DNA of 64,000 nt, taken from assembly GCF_014066305.1 (NCBI RefSeq), contig NW_023501036.1, positions 941,501-1,005,500 on the forward strand, written 5' to 3'. Shown here one piece after another: positions 1-12,900 of the stretch. The notes under the pieces were generated by a model, which did not search any database, was not told where the DNA came from, and saw only the letters and a program-made list of their open reading frames with translations. The position numbers and the translations under genes were made by a program. The stretch comes from Letharia columbiana. Lineage: Eukaryota > Ascomycota > Lecanoromycetes > Lecanorales > Parmeliaceae. The stretch's first letter is position 1. Each line of letters begins with the position of its first letter.

Positions 1-2360
1 ATTATATTTCTTATTTATCGATAATTTCGATATATATAAAAATATATATCGCGCCTTAAAAGCTTTTTATTTAATTTTTATTTATTTAGAATATAATAAG
101 CGAAGAAAGCTTATAAATATATTTATACTATTATTAGATTTTTATAATATAAAAATAGAAGATATAATAAAAGCCTTTAATAGGTTTATTTAGAAATTAA
201 ATTAAGGGATATAATTAGATATTAATAAAGAGATAATTACTATTTAAATATTCGCTATTATATTTCTAAAAGATATATTATAATAGATTAATAATATAGA
301 CTTTATAAGATATAGCGTAAGAATAAATTATTAAAAGCTATTTCTATTTAAAAAAGAGAGAGAAAATCTAAACTTTAATATTATAGATAATAAAAGATAT
401 TATTAAAAGATTATTTAGTAAAGAAAGTACGCGAATAGCTTAAATAATATAGATTTAAAGATATTTATTCGCGATATAGATATTCGATTAAAGATTTTAT
501 TAATTACGAAATTTACTTTAACTCTTAATCTTATATAATTATATTTTTATAATATATCTTACTCTAAATAAAGAGATTTAGATAAAATTTTATAAGATTT
601 TTTTATAACTTTAATTCTTAATAAGCGCGATATATCGATATATCTAAAAATCTTTTAAAACTTTTAATTCTCTTTAGAGTAAAAGCGAATTTAGAGTTTA
701 ATATTCTATATCTAATTATAATTACTTTTTAAAATAAAAAAAATTATAATTCTAGCGCTATTAATACTTTCAAAGTTAAATAAAAATAAATTAATTTTAT
801 CTTTTATTTTTATAGATAATAATAAATATTATAATTATTAAGTCTTCTTCGCTTTAAATAATAATAAAGATATTTAATATAATTACTTATTCTAATATAT
901 TAATTAATACTTAGCGCTATATTAAACTTAATCTTCTTTATTAATATATATTAAAAGCGTATAAAATTTATTAAGATCTTATTATCTATAAAACTTCTAT
1001 TATAATAAACTTTAATAAATTAAATTTAAATTCTAATTATAATAGAGAATTATTAAATAAAATATTAAAGAAGATAATATTAAATAAGAATTACTCTAAC
1101 TTCAAAGTTATTTTTTAGATACTATTAGAATATAAAGCTAAAGAAAAATTAATTAAAGGAAAAAAAAAAAAAAAAAAAGAGAATAGTAAGTTTAAGAAGC
1201 TTTTTAAGCTTTTTTAATATATACGCTAACTTATATCTAATTAATAATATAATTAAATATATAATAATAATAAACTTAAATATTCTAATAGACGAATTAA
1301 AGTATAAATATATTTTATAAAGCTTAAATTATTATAACTAATTATTATTTTAGAATTTTTAAAAATATAATTAATATTATAATACCTTTAAACTTAATAA
1401 TCTATCTTTTCGCTAAAGATATAATATAATAATCTCTATAACTAGAATTAGCGGGTATATAAAATTATAAATATTCGAAATTAATAAATATCTTAATTCT
1501 TCTAAATATATAATATTTAATTTTTATAAAAAGCTTTTTATTAATTAACGATAGTAGAGAATAAATAATATTATTAAAGACTATTATAGTATTCTTATAG
1601 ATAATTAATATAAGACTAAAAAGCTCTTTTTAATTAAGTTTATTTTAAATAAATTTTAAGATAACGACTATAATAAACTTAATAAGACTTTCTTTATAAT
1701 ATAACTTTATTTAATATCTAATAGCGATATATTAATAAGATTATAATATTTAGATAATAAATTTTAATCTAAAGTTACTAAAGTAATATTAAAGAATAGC
1801 CTATACTAACTCGTAGATAACGCTATCTTATTTCTTAAATACTCGATTTATAAATAGCTAATAAAGTCTTTAATAGAATTAATCGCCGCTATATCTATAA
1901 TATTAATAACTATCTTAATATTATAAATATTAAAAGACGATTAATATAGTATTTCGCGTATATCTATCGATAAAGAAAATACGCTTTTCTAATTATTTAT
2001 AAATTAAAGTAATTATAGAGTAAGAATAAAGATATACTTAATTTAGTATTAATACTATTAATCTATTTTTATTAAATTAAATAATAAATATTTAGACTTT
2101 CTAGATTAAAGTATTAAGGTTTATATATAATAAATATATTAATAAAAGCTAACTTAAGAATAAAGATTAAGATTTTTATATATTAAAGTATATTTAAAAA
2201 GTATTATATTTATAAATCTAATATACTTATATAAATAGTTATATAAGACTTTATATAAGTAAATACTTTATTTATCTTCTTAGAGGTTCTTATATAAATA
2301 TATATAATATATAAGATTATAAAAGAATATAATATAAGAGTAATTAAGTTATAGAAGAGA
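1..2360 (+). pseudogene. TNP2-like (CACTA superfamily) transposase remnant, cut by the window start
   Basis: Degraded transposase of a cut-and-paste DNA transposon. Reading through TAA/TAG at about 270-420 gives FLKDIL, then INNIDFIRYSVRINY, then KKERENLNFNI. This fits the fungal TNP2-like pattern GDMPQQ..N.GF.RH....CR.C..K.ER.NLDYDI, with the expected Cys and His codons now Tyr. The same protein, better preserved, lies at 50784-54504, and similarity continues downstream (for example 1200-1400 with 53130-53350, and 1550-1780 with 53510-53700). The N-terminal part is outside the window. CpA/TpG are almost absent, so RIP explains the stops. The similarity ends near 2360, where gypsy sequence begins with no LTR or repeat at the join. 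The family name comes from remembered motif patterns; coding nature and relatedness to the second copy are firmer than the name. Confidence 0.5.
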
Positions 2361-3485
2361 TTATAAGATAATAATTAAAGATCTCTATTATAGGTCTTAT
2401 AAATATCTTAGATTTTTTTAATATCGAATAAAACGATTTCTCGCTTTATATCTTTAGTAATTTATTCTAATCTATATTAATAATATAATTATTTTTTCGA
2501 TATCTCTTAATAATTATATTAAATATTTTAATTAGATATTAGATTTACTAGAAAAAAATAAAATAACTCTTTTATTCTTTAAATATTATTTTATTTATCT
2601 AAGTATTATTACGTTTAAATATTATATTTCTAAATTTAATCTTAATATTATAAAAGAAAAGATTAAAGCGATTTAAAAGTAAATCTTTCGAGAAATCTTA
2701 AATAATTAAAAATCGAATTAGATTTTTTTAATTATTATTATAAGTTTATAGAATATTATATAACTATTATTAGGCTTTTAATTAAATTAAAAATTAAAAA
2801 TTTTAAAAGAAGTTTTAATAAGAAGAGATCTCGATAAAATTATATAAAAAAGAAATAATTTTTAATTAATATTAATCTAGGTTTTATAAAGATAGCTAAA
2901 ACTTCTAAATTAAACGAATTTATTATTAAAATATTAGATCTATAAGCTAATTTAGAATATTATAAAATTTAAAATTTTTTAAAAAATAAACTATATAACG
3001 TATCGACTCTCGCTTTTTTAAACTTTTAATTATTTATTTATATTATATATTAATAATAATAAGAAGAAAGATTATAAAGTAGTATTATATTAAATTAATA
3101 TTAATAAAATTAAATAATTATTTTTATTTTTATCGCGTCATTTTAATAACGCTAAGACTTAATATTAAGCTATAAAGTTAAAAATTAATATCTTAATTTA
3201 AATTCTAATTAAACTTTCTTAATTTTTTAATAATAGAGATTTTACGATAATTATTAATTATATTATTTTATAATCTATTTTTTAAAATAAAATTAATATT
3301 TATTAATCTACTCGATTAAATAAATAAACTCTATACTTATTAACTTTTTAATTTAGAATAAAAATTATATATAAAATTAAATAAACTTATAGTAATATCG
3401 ATAAATTATCTTAGTTTTTTACTAAAGATTTATTTATAGAAGAAGTATTAATAAAGAATTTAGATATAATTAGGGTTTTTTCTAT
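2360..3485 (+). pseudogene. Ty3/gypsy reverse transcriptase-RNase H fragment
   Basis: Fragment of a gypsy polyprotein matching the chromovirus at 15321-26514 (there on the minus strand, about 20850-21930). Around 2440-2500 the frame reads FILIYINNIIIFS, which is the YIDD catalytic box of gypsy reverse transcriptase with both Asp codons changed from GAT to AAT. It is followed by KITLLFFKYYF (normally K.TL...KC.F), then by EKIKAI and FNYYYKFI, the conserved tail of the domain. RNase H sequence follows to about 3480. The similarity starts abruptly near 2360 inside the reverse transcriptase and stops near 3485. No LTR, integrase or gag is attached, so this is a truncated piece. It is heavily RIP-mutated and cannot be active. 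Confidence 0.8.
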
Positions 3486-4427
3486 CTTAGAGAGCCTATC
3501 TTATAGGCTCTAGTAATGATGGGAATTTTAGGTCTACTTTATATAGATTGACTATTTTAACGAATGGTGTGAACTGTATAATAAAGACTGTATACCGGAT
3601 TAAACAAAATGGCTTATTTTAAGCAATTTACATTCTTTATAATATATTAATACGAAATACCTACCGTTCTTGCTTATAATAAGTTTTATAAAATCTATTA
3701 TTTATTTGAATTTGCGTATTAATATGAAGTTAATAAATAGTTAATAGAGAGTTAATAAATAGTTAATAGAAAATCGATAGTAGAATAATATAGTAGTAAT
3801 TCTATATTAGTAATTTATTATATCTTAATATACTATTAGTAACTCTATATAAACTATATTTAGTTCCTTTAATTATATATTTATACTAGTATATCTAGAT
3901 AATAAATATCTACTTAATTTACTTAATAGTTATTATATTTATTATCTAAATAGCTAAGATAAACGCTACGCTATATTATTAATCTATAATATTATTATAT
4001 AATACTACCTCTTCTTTAAGCTTTAACTATATATTCGCCTATATATTAAATAAGTATTATATAATATAAATAAATATAACTAATCTGTCTAAAGGAAAAA
4101 TAGTACTATATTTAGTAGATATACGCTTAAAATAATTAATTTATAGTAGTAATTGTAGCGCTACTTTTTTTTTGAAGTAAATCTTTATTGAGATTAAAAT
4201 AGCTTTTTATAATATTTATATATTCGATAATATATCGTATAGTAGTTTTAAAGTATAATAATATAATGAAATATCTAAATAGAATATGAAATTATTAAGT
4301 AATTTATTATGATACTTTACTACTTAATATAATTATAATTTATTAAATAAATTTCTTTATACGCTTTCGTTACTCGACTAAGCGAATTTAAAAATATTTT
4401 AATAATTTTTACCCTTTTTTTTTTATA
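3486..4427. other. Unassigned AT-rich stretch, partly spared by RIP
   Basis: No gene was recognised. At 3486-3720 CpA and TpG are commoner than in the flanks, so this piece may be single-copy or younger. It contains a palindrome at 3493-3512 (GAGCCTATC/TATAGGCTC type), which could be a hairpin or a transposon end. The remainder is AT-rich with many stops in every frame. Confidence 0.4.
3728..3771. repeat. Two tandem 22-bp repeats
   Basis: Two adjacent copies of a 22-bp unit starting AGTTAATAAATAGTTAATAG, differing only at the last base. Each unit itself holds an internal AGTTAATA duplication. Probably slippage in a low-complexity stretch. Confidence 0.8.
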
Positions 4428-4490
4428 TATTATTTTTTTTTTTTTTTTTTTTTTTAAAATTTTTTTTTAAAAAAAAAAAAAAAATATAAT

Positions 4491-4533
<43 letters not shown>

Positions 4534-4604
4534 TTAAAAAAAATTTTTTAAAAAAATTTTTTTTAAAAATTTTTTTTTTTTTTTAAAAAAAAAAATAAAA
4601 TTAA

Positions 4605-4646
<42 letters not shown>
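4428..4646. repeat. A/T homopolymer block abutting a copia LTR
   Basis: About 220 bp of alternating poly-T and poly-A runs, up to about 35 bases long, almost without G or C. It ends exactly where the outer edge of the copia LTR begins. RIP makes only C-to-T and G-to-A changes, so it cannot create long mixed A and T runs from normal sequence. A second block (42550-42693) also abuts an LTR of the same family. Most likely a consensus or assembly error at a repeat junction; a real low-complexity tract is possible. The short minus-strand open frame over it is meaningless. Confidence 0.75.
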
Positions 4647-4652
<6 letters not shown>

Positions 4653-4785
4653 TAGTAGTAGGTGGAATACTTGGTTGATTAGATCTAACTGCAGAGAGTA
4701 TTACAAATACATATATCGCCAAGCCTCGGCAAACCTTTCTCGCCTCGGCTAACCTTCTAATTCAGTTAGGTAATATATTTCGATA
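4647..4785 (-). repeat. 3' LTR of copia family 1, copy 1
   Basis: 139 bp, aligned along its length with the LTRs at 37345, 42694, 49261 and 50640. In element orientation it starts at the TATCGAAATATATT end (TGTCGAAATGTGTT in a better copy). Its outer edge runs into the homopolymer block, so no target duplication can be read. Confidence 0.8.
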
Positions 4786-5413
4786 CTTCTATATACTCGA
4801 AATATAGCTTAAATCAAATAAGTAGAAAAAACAAAAAAATACCTTCACTCTCCTACCCCCCTATTCGAGTAAATAACTATATCCGAACGCCGGGTGGTAA
4901 AGGTGAAGAGGGTATATGCATAGGAAAATTCCATCCACCCCATACAAAAATCCCTTTTTTTTTTTTTTTTTTTTATCAAAAAGCGGTTTTTTGAAAATTT
5001 TATTTCTAGTTTACTTAGTATATATTAAAGATCGATTAATTAGAAGATCGAAAGTTTATAACATTTATAATAGAGTAGATAATATAAAAAGTTAAAATCT
5101 AAAAATAACTATATTATATTTTAGATATCTAGTTCTTAGCGATATAATAGTAATATACGCTCTATATATAAGTATACGTTAATAAAATAAGATATAGATA
5201 AAGATATTTTAAAAGAGTTTTAAAGATTTAATAGCGATAGTAATAATAGCGCTAAAGAAATAGCTATTTCGATATAAAATAATAAGTTTATAGAGTATTA
5301 AGCTTAATATAGCGACTCGATAAACGACTTAAATAGATTATTTAAGATATAGAGATTAATTAGAAATAAGCTTTTATATAAGTAATAATATCGAAAGACT
5401 TAATTTACTCGAA

Positions 5414-5633
5414 ATTTATTTACCCCTTAAGATATTAAAGTTAACTCTTTCTTAATAATAATTTATTTATCTCTTAAGATATTAAAGTTAACTCTTTCTT
5501 AATAATAAGCGTATCGCTAAGATATAATTATTTATTCACCTCTTAAGTGCTATAGTTAACTCTTTTTAATAATAATCTATCTACCTCTTAAGGTATTAAA
5601 GTTAACTCTTTCTTAATAATAAGCATATCACTA
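5414..5633. repeat. Tandem repeats in the copia family 1 3' region (copy 1)
   Basis: Four imperfect units of about 47-70 bp, each holding the core ATTAAAGTTAACTCTTTC followed by TTAATAATA and preceded by a C-rich ACCCCTTAAG-like box. The same array occurs at the matching place in copies 2 (about 38068-38290) and 3 (about 48485-48660), so it belongs to the element. Unit number varies between copies. Confidence 0.8.
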
Positions 5634-8600
5634 AGAATATAAGAAATAATTATTCTATAGGCGAGGTTTTAGATTAATAAATTCTTAAAAGAGCTTAAAT
5701 TTATTTCTATATAGGGCCTTAATAAGTCTATTAACTATCTATTTATTAATAAAAATATATTTAAAATTTATATTATTATTAATAATTTAATTATATATTT
5801 AATAATATTAAATATTAATATATTTAATATAATTATAATATTAAAAATTCTTTATTAAAGATAATTATATCTTAATTATTATCTAAAAGATAATAATTAT
5901 TTAAAATAATTTATTAAGATAAATTTAATTAAGTAATTTTTAAAGTTAAATAACTTTCTTTATAATCTAAATTTAATTAATATATTTAATTTTATAAATA
6001 AATAATATAATAATAACTTATCGCTTAAAAGATTAATTAATTATTTTACTCTCTAAATTATAAATATAATTTAAAATTAATTTATAAATATTATAATTAT
6101 TAATTTAATCGAAATTAATATAATTAATTAAATCTTAAAATAAATCTTTATAAATAAGATATTAGTAAATAGTTATTTTAAGATATTAAAAGATATACTT
6201 AATAATTATATAATAGACTTTAATAAAGTTTAAAGAATATTATAAAATTATTAATATAGTAAATATAATATTTAATCTTTATATCTAATATAGTATATAT
6301 AAGAGATTTAATAATTAATTAATAAGTTTTTAATAACTTAATAAATATTATATAATTATTCTTAATAAAAAATAATTACGCGTTAGTTTTTATAGAAGTA
6401 AATTATAATTTAAACTCTTATATTTTATAATATCTAAGAAATTATTTAATATAGATTAATTAATTTAAATATAATATTTAATTAATATAATTATAAATTA
6501 TAATTATATTTAAATAATAATTATAAAAATCTAAATTACTTATTTTAAACTTAATATTAAATATATTTTTAATTTATTAAATATTAGATTAAAAAGAGTT
6601 AATAATAAAAATATTATTTATATAAAGAATAATAATAATATTAATATCGAGATTAATAAATATATTATAATTAATATTAATAAAAATAAAATTAATTTCT
6701 TATATATAGTTAATAAAGATATTATATTATATATACTAAAGATTACTTTAAATTATAGAGTATCTTATTAAGCTTATAAACTTATTAAGAATATTTTTTT
6801 AAGATAAAATCAATAAATTATTTTATATAGATCTTCTCTTTAATATTCTTATAGAGAAAAATAATTTTAATATTTATTTATTTTAGATTTTAATTTTTAA
6901 TAGTGATTAAGATAAAGATAGTCTTATAGAATATAAACTTAATTATTAAAACAAAGATTTTATTATAATTTAAATCTTTGTATTATTTAAAATTATATAT
7001 TATTTAGCGAGTTTTATAGCGAATAACTTTATTATTAAATTTATATTTTAAAATATAAATCTATCTATTATAAAGTATAATACGCTTATAAAATAGATTA
7101 ATAAGAGTCTAAATATTATTCTCTTTTAGCGATACAAATTCTTCAATTATACTACCTTTTTATTATTTATAAAAAGAATTATTTATTATAATCTCTTTAT
7201 AGATCTTCGATTTATATAGCTTTATATTTATAACTTAAATAACTATAATATAAAATATAAAAGAATTTAGAAGAGAGATTTCGTAGAATTAAGTAAGGAT
7301 AATTAGAATATAAAGATATATTATTTTATATTATAGAGATAGACGAAAGTATAATAATAGAAATATCTATATTAAAATCGAAAGGAGTTATTATAAACTT
7401 TAAAGATCTTAAAATAAATTTAAATAATTAAATAAGTTTATTTATATTTATTATATTTATAGAAAAAAAAATTTCTAATTAAGAAAGACGTTATAGATTT
7501 AAACGTATTTTTCTTTATAGCTAGATTATTTAGTAATTAAAAAGATATTAAATTAAGTAAGAGTTTATTCTTTTCTCTATTTTATATAATTTTTAATAAG
7601 TATATAATATTATTATCTAATAGTAATATTTAATAAATATAATTATTATTATAATCTATAAGAATATCTTCTTAAATTAATATTATTCTTTCTTTTATTT
7701 AATAACTAATTTTTTTATTATAGCGAAGCTCTTAATTTTAATATATCTAATATATATTAGATAAGACTTATATCTAATATAAATCTTATATAAAATAAAT
7801 TTATAATTTATAATAAAACTATAATTATAAAGATAATTTATTACTATTATAAGCTTTAACTAAAACTTTTAATTAATATTAATATTCTTTATAATAATAT
7901 TAATAATACTAAAGAGGATTTAACTAAGTTATTTAACGATCTTATTTTATTTAAGATTCTCTAATTAAATTAATTTTTAAGTAATATTATAATTAATATA
8001 ATAAATATTAAAATTATAATTCTTATACTCGCTCTTATAATTACTTTATAAATATCTAATAGTATAATTACTATATTTATTATAAAGCTAAAAACGCTTA
8101 AAAGCGATAAAGATATCGCTCTTTTATTCGATAATCTTAATCTTAAAGTATTTATTATAGTTATTTAGAAAGATAATAAAATATTTTTTTTTATCGAAGC
8201 CGCGCGAGGTAATAGAATTATAAATATCGATATAAATTAAATTATTTAATCTTTTTCTTAAGCGAATATAGGATTTATATAACGTATTCTTTATTTTTTT
8301 AATAGTATATAAAGCGTAAGACTTTATTTCTATAATCTTTTTAATAAGATCTATACCCTTAAATAACTTAGCGAGCTTTTAAATATTTTAATACTTTAAA
8401 TAACTTATATAAATATACTAAAGATTAAAAATTTCTTTATTAATTTTATAAGATATTTTATTAAAATCGAAATTAAAATTAAAGTTAGAGATATTAGACT
8501 TAGCGGAAATAGAAATATCTTTATTTATTAAATTTTTTTTTTTTTTATATTTCGAAGTAATCTAAAGTATAATAAATTTTATATTATATTATTTAAGTAT

Positions 8601-9827
8601 TAATATAAATATTAATTTAACTTTAAACGATATTAATATAGATTTTAATTTTTATATATAAAAGATATATAGATTATTTTTCTATAGTTAAGCGATAATA
8701 TTACGATAATTAATTTTAATATTATTTAAAACGAATTTTATAGATAGACTATTATATATTAATTGCTTTTAAGAAATTAGATTAAGAGATAATTTAAGAA
8801 GATAAAGAATATTAATAAGAATTAACTTCTTCTTTTTACTATCGATAATAATATTAAGATATACTTTACTAATATTAATAAAAATAAAAGAGTTCTTAAT
8901 ACCCTTAATTAAATAAATATTATTAATCTTAAAATCGAGAGAATAATATTTAATAAAAGCGTTTTAATAGAGAGTGAAGTATTATAAGTAAATATAATTT
9001 AGAGTCTATTATATAGAAGAGCTATCGAATTTAGCGGTATATATAATATATATTTCTCTTTTAATATCGATAGAATTATAATAACACTTTCTACTAAACT
9101 TATAATTTCTATTCTTATTCTTTTTATTATTAAACTTAAAGTTATTATTTTAAATATTCCCCCTATTATTATTATCGTTAATATCTTTATTCCGACTTTT
9201 TTTATTAAGTTAGTTATATTTCATTTTAATATAATAATACTTCTTATAATAAGTGTAATATTTAACTTACTTTTAAATTATATAACTATTAAGATTAAAT
9301 ATAGCTTTCTTTTATAACTTAATAATAATAATAGAATTTAAATTATTTAGAATAAAATAATGAAGATACTAAATAGTAAAGATATAGTTAAATTTAATAC
9401 GCTTAGAAGATAAATTAATAATTATCTAAATAAATTAAATAATAATATACTTTAGCGAGAAGATAGACTCTATATTTATCTCGTTTATCGATTTATAGTT
9501 TTAAATATAATAGATAAAATAGATATTATAGGTCTTATTTAACTCGATATAAAAGAGAAAAATAAAAAATTTGGTTTCTAACTTTAATTTAGATAATATA
9601 TTAATAATATTAATATAGATATTTTTAAGATAAATCGCGAAATCTAATATATCTTTATATTAATTAAGGTTTAGCTTAAGTAGCTAATAATAAAAAATAT
9701 TAAAAATATTAAAATCTTTAAGCTTATTATTAATAATAATAGTCTTCTATAGAAGATAGATATTAATTTCGCTTTTTAGATTTAATAGTAAATTATTATT
9801 AAGGTAACTCTAGATAATATTAATAAT

Positions 9828-9978
9828 TGTTGGAATTCGGATCACGTGACTCTTGGCGTCTTGGCGATCACGTGATATGATTACGTGATACGCCTTAGTG
9901 TGTTTATATTTAGTCGCTCTTTTCTTCTATAGAACTCTCTAGTTAATATAACTAAGTATTCTATCTTATATTTTAATA
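9828..9978 (+). repeat. 5' LTR of copia family 2
   Basis: Begins TGTTGG and ends TTTTAATA (probably TTTTAACA before RIP), about 151 bp. The first 80 bases keep normal CpA/TpG content and carry two perfect TCACGTGA palindromes (9842-9849 and 9868-9875) and a third near-copy TTACGTGA (9881-9888). The sequence after it fits a copia primer site, which fixes the 3' boundary. No partner LTR was found. Confidence 0.65.
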
Positions 9979-9994
9979 GATTATAAACCCGAGC
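9979..9994 (+). promoter_or_regulatory. Primer-binding site, half initiator-tRNA type
   Basis: Reads GATTATAAACCCGAGC directly after the LTR. Undoing three G-to-A changes gives GGTTATGAGCCCGAGC, whose first part is complementary to the anticodon arm of initiator methionine tRNA (CUCAUAACC). Many copia elements prime from such a half tRNA. The same GATTATAAA word follows the LTRs of copia family 1 at 42833 and, inverted, at 50639. Confidence 0.55.
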
Positions 9995-12900
9995 TTTATC
10001 TAATAACTATTTTAGTTATTTTATAATCTATCTATTATCTATTATAACTATAACTACTTTTAGCGTATTTATTATATTAATATTTATTAAATAATAGTAG
10101 TTATAATCGCGGAGAATTTTTTTTATTAATCTTTATAATATAGGTATTTTCTACTTTAAGATAGTTATTCTAGCTAGATAATATATGTTAAATATATTTT
10201 TAATAGAAAGAATAAAGATCGCGAGTAAGGGGGGCTATATCGAAATTATTAATATATTAATATATTATATTAATAATTTAATATATAAACTCTTATATCG
10301 TCTTTAATATAAGATAATTTTAGGCGAGTTAAAGTATACCGTATTTAATTATATAATATTAAAGCTATTATACGCCGTAATAGAATATTATATATCTATA
10401 TCTTTTTATTATATAGTCGCTATAATTACTAGAATATTACTAGTTTCTTTATATTAAATAGAATATACTAAAGATAAAAGACGATATATTCTTATTCTTA
10501 TATTTTATTATATTAAAAATTAATAATAAGCGATTAGACTCTAATATCTTATTATATAATTTCTATAATAGAGGTTAAAATCTAATCTAAGATAACGGCG
10601 TAACGCTAAAAGAGAAAATAATCTATATCTTATATATTAAGTATATTAATATGTAAAGAAGAATTATTCTCTAACGTAGCGATTAAAGAATAATTACTTT
10701 TTATATTTATAAAAATAAGATAATTTCGCGAAGAAGTTTTAATTAAATCTAATAAGTAAATAAAGCGAAATTATAAGTAATCTTATATTTGATTTTAATT
10801 AATTTTTTTAATAGAAGAGCTAATTAATAGATAATATTATATTATAAATATAATAGAGAATAATTAAGATAATCGCGATAATAATATAAAAAATAAAATT
10901 TAATTAAACTTCCCCTTAAATATAAAGAAAAACGATCTTTTATTAAGTTATTATATATTTATATTATATTTCCCTCTAGTATTTATAAATTAAAGCCTAT
11001 CTTTTTAAAATATTATTAATTATATTATAGATTATAATATAAAATTCCTTTTTAAATAATACTTTAAATTATATCGAGCTAATCTTAGAGCTTTATAGAA
11101 CTTTCTTTATATACTTTAAATAATTATAAATATTTCGAATATAAATAGTATCAATAGCGAGTATACTTTAATTTCTTATATTAATTTTATTATTATATTA
11201 AATTAATTTATCTCTAAATTATTACTAAAGCTAATCTTAGATAAAAAGCTTTTCGAATTTATAATAAAGCTAGTTTTATCGATATCGCTTATCTTATTTA
11301 TTCTATTAAACCCTATTATATTATAAATCTTATTTTTAAATTTAAACTCTTATTAAAACTTTATCTTATTAAGCCTTAAAAATTAAACTAATTCTTTATA
11401 AATAATATTATATCTAAATATATCGATATTAAGCTTTCAACTAATTTAAGTTAACTTTATTAAATTTCTATATTTAAAAATACTTCTAATTATTATAAAT
11501 AAAAGCGAAATATATAAGATTTCTTTATTTTATTAGATCTCTAATATTATATTAAAATCGATATAATTTAATTAATTTCTTATTTAATAATTATTATAAA
11601 AGCTATAATTAAATAGTAATTTATAAAAAATACTCTTAAGGCTATTATCGATATAGATATTATAATATAGATTAAAGTATATTATAAACTCTATATTATA
11701 ATAAAAACTCGCTATAAAAATAACCCGCGCGATTTTATTAAGAGCTATATTAACACTATAATCGTTTAAAAGAATTTAGAAAAATATAAATTTTATAAAT
11801 TAAATATTTTTAACTTTATTATTTAAAGGCTAAAGTCTCTTAATTTTATTATCTATAAAAATAAGCTATAGATCTATATTAATTAATCTATTAATCTATT
11901 ATATAAGATTAATAGTCTACTTAAAAAAATCCCTTTATTATTAATAAGAATTAAAAGATTTATTATTTTTATAAAAGCTTAGATAGTTAATATATTTAGT
12001 ATTATAAAATCTATAATTAAAATTATAACTCTTATAATAAAGACGAATTTTTTAAATTTACGCTAATTTATATTAGAATATAATAATTTAATATTATCTC
12101 TAATTCTATTATCTTTATTAAGTTCTTTAATACTTATATAATAGCTATCTATATCGAAATAGATATTTATACTTTTATTTCTATAACGCCTATATTAATT
12201 AAATATTATATTTAAAATAATATTAATTTTATTAAATTTTATATTTGAATATAGATCTATAAATTCTATATTATTTATAATAAGAACTTTTATTCTATTA
12301 AAAAGCACCTCGAATAGTTAAAATATAAACGCGTCTATAAAGAATCTTAAATTTCTAGAAATAGAGATTATAGTAATTATTTAAGGTAAAAAAGATAGTT
12401 AAAATAATAATAATATTAATATTAAATCTAAATTCAAGAAGCTTAAGAAGGAGAAGAATTAATCTTCTAGTATTAAGATAATTATTATAACTATTTAATC
12501 TATAATAGCGCGCTATTTTATCGCTTATATTACTATTATATTTATCGCTAACTTCTAAATATTAAGTAATAAAATCTATAAATCTTTTAAAATTAAACTC
12601 TTAAATAGAGTCTTTACTACTATACTTTCTATTATAATAATAATATTCTCTCTCTAACTTCGTAATTATATATATACTTAATATATTATTTATAATTTCT
12701 TAATCTTTAAGATTTTCTCTAAATTTTAAAAATTTTATTTTATTAATAAATTTATCGGCGATAGCTATATAACTATTAACTTTAATAATATTAATCTTAA
12801 ATATAAAATAAAGAGTATTAAGCGTATTTAGACTCTTAATAATATCTAATATATATTAGAATATAATTTTAATTTAATTTCTAAGAAATAATTAAAAAAG

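Larger units (their letters stand above)
4647..9827 (-). mobile_element. Ty1/copia element, family 1, copy 1 (5' end missing)
   Basis: Collinear with copia family 1 copies at 37345-42560 and, inverted, at 44310-49399. On the minus strand it carries, from 9827 down: part of gag with a Cys/His knuckle (about 9230-9280), protease (about 8985-9035), integrase core with a Tyr-Ile-Asp-Ile motif (about 8206-8240), and reverse transcriptase whose YVDD box reads YINN (about 6605-6640). Then come a 3' non-coding region with tandem repeats and a 139-bp 3' LTR. The 5' LTR, leader and start of gag are absent: at 9827 the sequence changes directly into the LTR of another copia family. Every domain is broken by RIP stops. 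The last 350 bp next to the LTR are much less mutated than the body. Confidence 0.85.

Noticed and set aside
4534..4722. Minus-strand open frame of 62 codons
   Set aside because: It consists of Phe and Lys runs from poly-A/poly-T tracts and the edge of an LTR.
5400..5640. CRISPR-like array
   Set aside because: The repeats are 47-70 bp, imperfect, lack unique spacers and sit at a fixed position inside a retrotransposon in a fungal-type genome.
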